Part shown: positions 58,237-64,000 of the stretch, piece after piece
Layout of the letters: every line of letters begins with the position of its first letter
Position numbering within the stretch: position 1 is the stretch's first letter
Assembly: GCF_002300165.1 (NCBI RefSeq)
Contig: NZ_MLCE01000021.1
Coordinates: 248,001 to 312,000, forward strand
Source of the DNA: Streptomyces sp. Tue6028
GTDB taxonomy: Bacteria > Actinomycetota > Actinomycetes > Streptomycetales > Streptomycetaceae
Length of the DNA: 64,000 bases
Reading direction: 5' to 3'
Position numbers and translations under genes: made by a program
Notes under the pieces: model-generated
What the model was told of the DNA's origin: nothing
What the model saw: only the letters and a program-made list of their open reading frames with translations
Databases searched by the model: none

Positions 58237-59376
58237 GTGTTGTACGGGATCGCCGCCGCCACCGCCGCCCTGCTCCTGACCGCCGCGCTCGCCGCGCTGC
58301 TGCGGACGATCGCCCTGCGCCTCGGGGTGGTCGACCGACGGCGGGCCCGGCCGGTCGCCCTGCTCGGCGGGGTGGCCGTCATGGCCGGCACCGCACTGGT
58401 CGCCGCGGTCGGGGACTGGACGGACGTCGCCCCGCTCGGCCCGGAGGCCGGCCGGCTGCTGGTCGCCGCGCTCGGGCTCGCCGCGCTCGGGCTGGCCGCC
58501 GACCTGTGGCCCGTGCCGCTCGCCGTGCGGGTCTGCGCCGTGACCGCCGCCGCCGCGCTGACCGTGCCCTACGACGTCCTCGGGCTGCCCGCCGGACTGC
58601 TGGCCGTCGCCTGGATCGTGTTCGTCACACACGCCTTCGGCTCGCTCGACCACGTCGACGGGCTGATGGGGACCGTCGGCGTCGTCACCGCCTTCGCGCT
58701 CGCCGGGTGCGCGGCCGCCGAGGTCATGGACGGGCTCGCGGCACTGCTCAGCGTGCTGGCCGCCGCCCTCACCGGGTTCCTGATGCACGGCTGGCACCCG
58801 GCACGGATCGTGCCGGGGCGGTGCGGCTCGCTGTTCGCCGGGTTCGTGCTGGCCTCCGCCGCCGTGCTGGTGCACGCCGAGCGGGAGGCGGGCCCCGGGA
58901 TCGCCGCCGGGTTCGCGCTCACGGCGCTGGCGACCGCCGACGCCGTCCTCGTCCTCTTCTCGCGGCGTCGGGCCGGACGCCCGCTGCTGCGCCCCGGTCC
59001 CGACCACCTCGGCCACCGGCTGCGTCGACTGGGGCTGACCCCGCAGGGGTGCCTGGTCGTTCTCGGCACCGCGGCCTTCGCGGCGGTGCTCGTGGGCCTG
59101 CTGATCGACCTGGGCTGGGCGGACGCGGACGCCGCCTGGTGGGTGGCCGGGGCCGCCGCGGCCGTCGTCGCCGGGTTCGCCCTGCGGCCCGTGCGTGATC
59201 CGCGCGGCGCACGGGAGAGGCGCATGGCGCGCGGCGCGCGGGAGACACGCATGGCGTGGCAGACCCGCCGGACGCGGCCGGCCCGCCCGGACCGTGTGCC
59301 CGCGCGACCCTCGGTCCCCTCGCCCGGGGGTCCCGCGAGCGCCGGACGGGATGAGAATCCGTACGCCCGTGTCTGA
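58237..59376 (+). CDS. MraY/WecA-like phospho-sugar transferase (GT4 family)
   Basis: A 379-residue membrane protein with about ten helices. It resembles UDP-GlcNAc:undecaprenyl-phosphate GlcNAc-1-phosphate transferases. SLDHVDGLMGTVG near residue 142 corresponds to the family NxxDGxDG loop, and FLMHGWHPARIVPGRCGSLF near 184 to the later metal/uridine loop. An Arg-rich cytoplasmic tail follows 310. GTG 58237 is chosen because the upstream codons (ACA, AGA, CAT, AAA, TTT) are untypical and TAAATT ends 7 nt before it, a leaderless arrangement. It probably initiates a polyprenyl-linked wall glycan. Confidence 0.75.
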   Translation: MLYGIAAATAALLLTAALAALLRTIALRLGVVDRRRARPVALLGGVAVMAGTALVAAVGDWTDVAPLGPEAGRLLVAALGLAALGLAADLWPVPLAVRVCAVTAAAALTVPYDVLGLPAGLLAVAWIVFVTHAFGSLDHVDGLMGTVGVVTAFALAGCAAAEVMDGLAALLSVLAAALTGFLMHGWHPARIVPGRCGSLFAGFVLASAAVLVHAEREAGPGIAAGFALTALATADAVLVLFSRRRAGRPLLRPGPDHLGHRLRRLGLTPQGCLVVLGTAAFAAVLVGLLIDLGWADADAAWWVAGAAAAVVAGFALRPVRDPRGARERRMARGARETRMAWQTRRTRPARPDRVPARPSVPSPGGPASAGRDENPYARV

Positions 59377-59455
59377 CGGAGGCCATGCCGTCGACCCGCT
59401 ACCGTACGGAGAAACCACAGGTCAGGACTCTCCTGCGTGTAGGGAAGAGATAAGA

Positions 59456-59476
59456 GTTGAGTGTCCTCGACTCAGC
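59456..59476. promoter_or_regulatory. HAIR element 2 (HspR operator, imperfect)
   Basis: GTTGAGT-N7-ACTCAGC matches the HspR operator CTTGAGT-N7-ACTCAAG at 12 of 14 arm positions. It lies 93 bp upstream of dnaK, just before the -35 region, spaced as multiple HAIR sites are in Streptomyces dnaK promoters. Confidence 0.75.
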
Positions 59477-59480
59477 TCTG

Positions 59481-59509
59481 TTGACCCAGACGCGAGGGTC
59501 ATGCACACT
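59481..59509 (+). promoter_or_regulatory. dnaK promoter
   Basis: TTGACC (59481-59486) and CACACT (59504-59509) are 17 bp apart. The first HAIR site overlaps the -10, so HspR binding would block transcription. Confidence 0.55.
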
Positions 59510-59528
59510 TGAGTCCGTTCCACTCAAG
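59508..59528. promoter_or_regulatory. HAIR element 1 (perfect HspR operator)
   Basis: CTTGAGT (59508-59514), seven bases, ACTCAAG (59522-59528): an exact match to the established HspR inverted repeat. It is 20 bp upstream of the dnaK start, placing heat-shock control by the last gene of the operon. Confidence 0.95.
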
Positions 59529-59548
59529 TCATTGCTGGAGGAATCGAA

Positions 59549-61399
59549 ATGGCACGTGCGGTCGGCATCGACCTGGGCACGACTAACTCCGTCGTCAGCG
59601 TTCTGGAGGGCGGCGAGCCCACCGTCATCACCAACGCCGAGGGTGCCAGGACCACGCCGTCCGTCGTCGCCTTCGCGAAGAACGGTGAGGTGCTCGTCGG
59701 CGAGGTCGCCAAGCGCCAGGCGGTCACGAACGTGGACCGGACCATCCGCTCCGTGAAGCGTCACATGGGCACGGACTGGAAGATCAACCTGGACGGGAAG
59801 GACTTCAACCCCCAGCAGATCTCCGCCTTCATCCTGCAGAAGCTGAAGCGCGACGCAGAGGCCTACCTGGGCGAGAAGGTCACCGACGCGGTCATCACCG
59901 TCCCGGCGTACTTCAACGACTCGGAGCGTCAGGCCACCAAGGAGGCCGGCGAGATCGCGGGCCTGAACGTCCTGCGCATCGTCAACGAGCCCACGGCCGC
60001 CGCCCTGGCGTACGGCCTGGACAAGGACGACCAGACCATTCTCGTCTTCGACCTCGGTGGCGGCACCTTCGACGTGTCCCTCCTGGAGATCGGTGACGGC
60101 GTCGTCGAGGTGAAGGCCACCAACGGTGACAACCACCTCGGTGGTGACGACTGGGACCAGCGCGTCGTCGACTACCTGGTCAAGCAGTTCCAGTCCGGTC
60201 ACGGCGTGGACCTGTCCAAGGACAAGATGGCCCTCCAGCGCCTCCGCGAGGCGGCCGAGAAGGCCAAGATCGAGCTGTCCTCGTCCACCGAGACCTCGAT
60301 CAACCTGCCCTACATCACGGCGTCCGCCGAGGGCCCGCTGCACCTGGACGAGAAGCTCACGCGCGCCCAGTTCCAGCAGCTGACGGCCGACCTGCTGGAG
60401 CGCTGCAAGACGCCGTTCCACAACGTCATCAAGGACGCCGGCATCCAGCTGTCCGAGATCGACCACGTCGTTCTCGTCGGCGGCTCCACCCGTATGCCCG
60501 CCGTCGCCGAGCTCGTCAAGGAGCTGACCGGCGGCAACGAGGCCAACAAGGGTGTGAACCCGGACGAGGTCGTCGCCATCGGCGCTGCCCTCCAGGCCGG
60601 TGTCCTCAAGGGTGAGGTCAAGGACGTCCTGCTCCTCGACGTGACCCCGCTGTCCCTCGGTATCGAGACCAAGGGCGGCATCATGACCAAGCTCATCGAG
60701 CGCAACACCACGATCCCGACGAAGCGCTCCGAGATCTTCACGACGGCCGAGGACAACCAGCCGTCCGTGCAGATCCAGGTCTACCAGGGCGAGCGCGAGA
60801 TCGCGGCGTACAACAAGAAGCTCGGAATGTTCGAGCTGACCGGTCTGCCGCCGGCGCCGCGTGGTGTCCCGCAGATCGAGGTCGCCTTCGACATCGACGC
60901 CAACGGCATCATGCACGTGACCGCGAAGGACCTGGGCACGGGCAAGGAGCAGAAGATGACCGTCACCGGCGGCTCCTCGCTGCCGAAGGACGAGGTCGAC
61001 CGCATGCGCCAGGAGGCCGAGAAGTACGCGGAGGAGGACCACGCCCGCCGCGAGGCCGCCGAGACCCGCAACCAGGGCGAGCAGCTCGTCTACCAGACGG
61101 AGAAGTTCCTCAAGGACAACGAGGACAAGGTCCCCGGTGACGTCAAGACCGAGGTCGAGGCGTCCGTCGAGGAGCTGAAGGCCGCGCTCAAGGGCGAGGA
61201 CACCGCCGAGATCCGCACGGCCACCGAGAAGGTCGCAGCCGTCTCGCAGAAGCTGGGCCAGGCCATGTACGCCGACGCCCAGGCCGCGCAGGCCGCCGGC
61301 GGCGCCGAGGGCGCCCCGGGTGCCGAGCAGGCCAAGGCCGACGACGACGTCGTCGACGCCGAGATCGTCGACGAGGACCGTAAGGACGGTGCCGCGTGA
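59549..61399 (+). CDS. dnaK: Molecular chaperone DnaK (Hsp70)
   Basis: A 616-residue Hsp70. The ATPase domain begins MARAVGIDLGTTNSVV, with DLGGGTFDVSLLE near 170 and GGSTRMP near 310. The substrate-binding domain starts after the linker VLLLDVTPLSLG near 370-380, and an Ala/Asp-rich tail ends DEDRKDGAA. It refolds proteins with DnaJ and GrpE. The length and actinobacterial signature fit Streptomyces DnaK (about 618). ATG 59549 follows GGAGG. First gene of a four-gene operon under HspR; the grpE start overlaps its stop. Confidence 0.98.
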   Translation: MARAVGIDLGTTNSVVSVLEGGEPTVITNAEGARTTPSVVAFAKNGEVLVGEVAKRQAVTNVDRTIRSVKRHMGTDWKINLDGKDFNPQQISAFILQKLKRDAEAYLGEKVTDAVITVPAYFNDSERQATKEAGEIAGLNVLRIVNEPTAAALAYGLDKDDQTILVFDLGGGTFDVSLLEIGDGVVEVKATNGDNHLGGDDWDQRVVDYLVKQFQSGHGVDLSKDKMALQRLREAAEKAKIELSSSTETSINLPYITASAEGPLHLDEKLTRAQFQQLTADLLERCKTPFHNVIKDAGIQLSEIDHVVLVGGSTRMPAVAELVKELTGGNEANKGVNPDEVVAIGAALQAGVLKGEVKDVLLLDVTPLSLGIETKGGIMTKLIERNTTIPTKRSEIFTTAEDNQPSVQIQVYQGEREIAAYNKKLGMFELTGLPPAPRGVPQIEVAFDIDANGIMHVTAKDLGTGKEQKMTVTGGSSLPKDEVDRMRQEAEKYAEEDHARREAAETRNQGEQLVYQTEKFLKDNEDKVPGDVKTEVEASVEELKAALKGEDTAEIRTATEKVAAVSQKLGQAMYADAQAAQAAGGAEGAPGAEQAKADDDVVDAEIVDEDRKDGAA

Positions 61400-62058
61400 C
61401 GGAGGAGACCCCGGGTTTCGACGAGAAGCCTGACGTCCCCTCCGGCGCCACCCCTGACGACGCCGAGCCGAAGGCCGCCCCCGAAGAGGGGGCGGCCCCG
61501 GCCGGGGACGCGGCAGCAGCCGACCGGACGGTGGGCCTGACGGCCCAGCTGGACCAGGTGCGCACGGCGCTCGGCGAGCGCACGGCGGACCTCCAGCGGC
61601 TGCAGGCCGAGTACCAGAACTACCGCCGCCGGGTCGAGCGCGACCGGATCGCGGTCAAGGAGATCGCCATCGCGAACCTCCTGACCGAGCTCCTGCCCGT
61701 GCTCGACGACATCGGCCGCGCGCGGGAACACGGCGAACTGGTCGGCGGCTTCAAGTCGGTGGCCGAGTCGCTGGAGACCGTCGCGGCGAAGATGGGGCTC
61801 CAGCAGTTCGGCAAGGAGGGCGAGCCCTTCGACCCGACGATCCACGAGGCCCTGATGCACTCGTACGCGCCGGACGTCACGGAGACGACGTGCGTGGCGA
61901 TTCTGCAGCCGGGGTATCGCATCGGCGAGCGCACCATCCGTCCCGCGCGGGTGGCCGTCGCCGAACCCCAGCCGGGGGCCCAGACGGTCAAGTCGGACTC
62001 GTCGGAATCCGCGGAGACCGCCGACGACAAGGAGAACGGTGGCCCGGACGAGGGCTGA
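61396..62058 (+). CDS. grpE: Nucleotide exchange factor GrpE
   Basis: A 220-residue GrpE that releases ADP from DnaK. An acidic, disordered N-terminus of about 45 residues precedes a long coiled coil (about 50-100, with RLQAEYQNYRRRVERDR) and the four-helix/beta-wing head (LLPVLDDIGRARE, FDPTIHEALMH and IRPARVAVAEP). GTG 61396 overlaps the dnaK stop by 4 bp. It is longer than E. coli GrpE because of the acidic extensions, as is normal for Streptomyces. Confidence 0.97.
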   Translation: MTEETPGFDEKPDVPSGATPDDAEPKAAPEEGAAPAGDAAAADRTVGLTAQLDQVRTALGERTADLQRLQAEYQNYRRRVERDRIAVKEIAIANLLTELLPVLDDIGRAREHGELVGGFKSVAESLETVAAKMGLQQFGKEGEPFDPTIHEALMHSYAPDVTETTCVAILQPGYRIGERTIRPARVAVAEPQPGAQTVKSDSSESAETADDKENGGPDEG

Positions 62059-62091
62059 CGTTGAACGCATGAGGAAGGAGGGACGTCGAGG

Positions 62092-63270
62092 ATGAGCACC
62101 AAGGACTTCATCGAGAAGGACTTCTACAAGGTCCTCGGCGTCCCCAAGGACGCCACCGAGGCCGAGATCAAGAAGGCGTACCGGAAGCTCGCCCGCGAGT
62201 TCCACCCGGACGCCAACAAGGGCAACGCCAAGGCCGAGGAGCGCTTCAAGGAGATCTCCGAGGCCAACGACGTGCTCGGTGACCCCAAGAAGCGCAAGGA
62301 GTACGACGAGGCACGCGCCCTCTTCGGCAACGGCGGCTTCCGGCCGGGTCCCGGCGCCGGTGGCGGCTCCTTCAACTTCGACCTGGGCGACCTCTTCGGA
62401 GGCGGCGCCCAGGGCGGAGGCACAGGGGGCTTCGGCGGCGGCATCGGCGACGTCTTCGGGGGCCTGTTCAACCGCGGTGGCGCCACCACCGGCACCCGTA
62501 CGCAGCCCCGGCGCGGCCAGGACATCGACACCGAGGTCACGCTGAGCTTCACGGAGGCCGTGGACGGCGCGACCGTACCGCTGCGCATGACCTCACAGTC
62601 GCCCTGCAAGGCCTGCTCGGGCACCGGCGACAAGAACGGCACGCCGCGCGTGTGCCCGACCTGTGTCGGCACCGGCCAGGTCGCGCGGGGTTCGGGCGGC
62701 GGGTTCTCGCTCACCGACCCCTGCCCGGACTGCAAGGGCCGCGGCCTGATCGCGGAGCACCCCTGCCTGGTCTGCAACGGGTCGGGGCGCGCCAAGTCCT
62801 CCCGGACCATGCAGGTCCGTATCCCGGCCGGAGTCAGTGACAGCCAGCGGATCCGGCTGCGCGGCAAGGGCGCTCCCGGCGAACGGGGCGGCCCGGCGGG
62901 TGACCTGTACGTCACCGTCCACGTCGACGCCCACCCGGTCTTCGGCCGCAAGGACGACAACCTCACCGTCACCGTGCCCGTCACCTTCGCGGAGGCGGCG
63001 CTCGGTGGAGAGGTCCGCGTCCCGACGCTCGGCGGACCGCCGGTCACCCTCAAGCTGCCCCCGGGCACGCCCAACGGCCGCACCATGCGCGCCCGCGGCA
63101 AGGGCGCGGTCCGCAAGGACGGCACCCGGGGCGACCTCCTGGTGACCGTCGAGGTGACGGTCCCCACCGACCTCTCGGGCAAGGCGCGTGACGCCCTGGA
63201 GGCGTATCGCGAGGCGACCGCGGATGAGGACCCGCGGGCGGAGCTGTTCCAGGCCGCGAAGGGAGCATGA
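62092..63270 (+). CDS. dnaJ: Chaperone DnaJ (Hsp40)
   Basis: A 392-residue class I DnaJ. The J domain (about 10-75) carries the HPD motif in EFHPDANKG and stimulates DnaK ATPase. A Gly/Phe-rich stretch covers about 85-145. Four zinc-finger motifs are present (CKACSGTG, CPTCVGTG, CPDCKGRG and CLVCNGSG) near 170-240, and two beta-barrel substrate domains follow. ATG 62092 lies 33 bp after grpE with a GGAGGGA ribosome site. The stop overlaps hspR. Confidence 0.98.
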   Translation: MSTKDFIEKDFYKVLGVPKDATEAEIKKAYRKLAREFHPDANKGNAKAEERFKEISEANDVLGDPKKRKEYDEARALFGNGGFRPGPGAGGGSFNFDLGDLFGGGAQGGGTGGFGGGIGDVFGGLFNRGGATTGTRTQPRRGQDIDTEVTLSFTEAVDGATVPLRMTSQSPCKACSGTGDKNGTPRVCPTCVGTGQVARGSGGGFSLTDPCPDCKGRGLIAEHPCLVCNGSGRAKSSRTMQVRIPAGVSDSQRIRLRGKGAPGERGGPAGDLYVTVHVDAHPVFGRKDDNLTVTVPVTFAEAALGGEVRVPTLGGPPVTLKLPPGTPNGRTMRARGKGAVRKDGTRGDLLVTVEVTVPTDLSGKARDALEAYREATADEDPRAELFQAAKGA

Positions 63271-63722
63271 AAGAGATGGACGGTCGTCGACGCAACCCGT
63301 ACGAAATGACCGAGGAGACCCCGGTCTACGTCATCTCGGTGGCGGCCCAGCTCTCCGGACTGCACCCGCAGACACTTCGCCAGTACGACCGCCTGGGCCT
63401 GGTCTCGCCCGACCGCACCGCGGGGCGGGGCCGGCGCTACTCGGCCCGCGACATCGAACTGCTGCGCACCGTCCAGCAGTTGTCGCAGGACGAGGGCATC
63501 AACCTGGCCGGCATCAAGCGCATCATCGAGCTGGAGAACCAGGTCGCCGCGCTCCAGTCCCGCGTCGCCGAGCTCCAGTCGGCCCTGGACGGCGCGGCCG
63601 CGGCGATGCAGCAGCGGGAAGCGGCCGTCCACGCCTCCTACCGCCGTGACCTGGTCCCCTATCAGGAGGTCCAGCAGACGAGCGCACTGGTGGTGTGGCG
63701 CCCGAAGCGCCAGCCCGAGTAG
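63267..63722 (+). CDS. hspR: Heat-shock repressor HspR
   Basis: A 151-residue MerR-fold repressor that binds HAIR sites and shuts off its own operon, with DnaK as co-repressor in Streptomyces. The N-terminal winged HTH (YVISVAAQLSGLHPQTLRQY, LVSPDRTAGRGRRYS) is followed by a coiled coil (LENQVAALQSRVAELQSALD). ATG 63267 overlaps the dnaJ stop as ATGA. It is the end of the dnaK-grpE-dnaJ-hspR operon. Two matching operators stand before dnaK. Confidence 0.97.
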   Translation: MKEMDGRRRNPYEMTEETPVYVISVAAQLSGLHPQTLRQYDRLGLVSPDRTAGRGRRYSARDIELLRTVQQLSQDEGINLAGIKRIIELENQVAALQSRVAELQSALDGAAAAMQQREAAVHASYRRDLVPYQEVQQTSALVVWRPKRQPE

Positions 63723-63733
63723 GACAAGCACCA

Positions 63734-63770
63734 CGAAGGGGCCCGGAGGTCGAACCTCCGGGCCCCTTCG
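63734..63770 (+). terminator. Terminator of the dnaK operon
   Basis: CGAAGGGGCCCGGAGGT (63734-63750) pairs perfectly over 17 bp with ACCTCCGGGCCCCTTCG (63754-63770) around a 3-nt loop, 11 bp past the hspR stop. Confidence 0.92.
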
Positions 63771-64000
63771 CGTCGTTCCCGCCGGGGCACGGCGACGGGG
63801 TGGTGCCCGGCCGCCCGGTCGTCCGTCTTCTTCGGTGTGCCCGCGAATGCCGTGTTCACAGAGAACTGCCGCTTGTGGGCCGGATAGGGCAATTCATCGC
63901 GGCGGCGGCGTTTGCGTCCGCAGAAGTGAACGGACCGCCCGATGTGGCGGGTGCGGGGGCGAAGGGGTCGCGGACGCCGTCTCCCCGGCCGGTTCCATGT
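63771..64000. other. Right-edge region without a supported gene
   Basis: No coding region is convincing. An A+T-richer pocket near 63840-63930 (GTGTTCACAGAGAACTG, GGGCAATTCATCG) may belong to a promoter of a gene beyond the window. Confidence 0.45.

Noticed and set aside
63662..63892. A minus-strand small protein at the right edge
   Set aside because: It runs through the dnaK-operon terminator and the 3' end of hspR, with no ribosome site.

Overview
The window is high-G+C actinobacterial DNA, almost certainly a Streptomyces chromosome. GTG starts, GTGA/ATGA gene overlaps and strong third-position G/C are everywhere. The right end carries the dnaK-grpE-dnaJ-hspR operon with HspR operators (HAIR), and dcd plus a tRNA-Gly lie on the same side. 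All functional calls are from reading the sequence; no database search was run.

Layout. 0.3-1.2 kb: FkbM-type methyltransferase. 1.3-8.3 kb: a molybdenum block, with molybdate ABC transporter modABC, a sulfite-oxidase-fold protein, a HTH+TOBE molybdate-responsive regulator, and a two-subunit molybdenum hydroxylase. 8.6-9.6 kb: ECF sigma factor plus a single-pass membrane protein. 9.8-12.5 kb: GT2-GtrA fusion and a multi-pass glycosyltransferase. 12.5-14.3 kb: MerR regulator divergent from an MFS exporter. 14.4-18.2 kb: membrane protein, then ferredoxin, ferredoxin reductase and cytochrome P450. 18.4-20.2 kb: small proteins and a secreted protein. 20.2-21.8 kb: TetR regulator divergent from a short-chain dehydrogenase, followed by 22 copies of a 7-bp repeat. 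22.1-24.1 kb: delta-60/DUF11/RTX-like secreted protein. 24.8-26.1 kb: membrane glycosyltransferase and a 61-residue membrane protein. 26.4-27.5 kb: a DUF2637 (SpdB-like) pair of foreign look.

27.76-42.96 kb is the most notable part. A 48-bp direct repeat, the 3' two-thirds of tRNA-Gly(CCC), bounds about 15.2 kb that appears to be an island inserted at the tRNA 3' end. It carries two vapBC modules, a nitroreductase, a broken CoA-transferase, a hydroxyquinol pathway (FADH2-dependent monooxygenase, flavin reductase, hydroxyquinol 1,2-dioxygenase, maleylacetate reductase), two large LuxR-type regulators, and decayed fragments near both ends. No integrase was found. The pathway should turn a phenolic into hydroxyquinol, maleylacetate and 3-oxoadipate; the CoA-transferase step is a pseudogene here.

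43-64 kb returns to ordinary chromosome: tRNA-Gly, a small zinc-ribbon protein, dcd, a phosphoribosyltransferase, a PH-like membrane protein, a paralogue of the 19.4-kb secreted protein, a Yip1-family membrane protein, five consecutive FG-GAP (integrin-alpha-like) exported proteins on the minus strand, a large membrane Fe-S oxidoreductase resembling mycobacterial EtfD, a MraY/WecA-like transferase, and the DnaK chaperone operon ending in a strong terminator.
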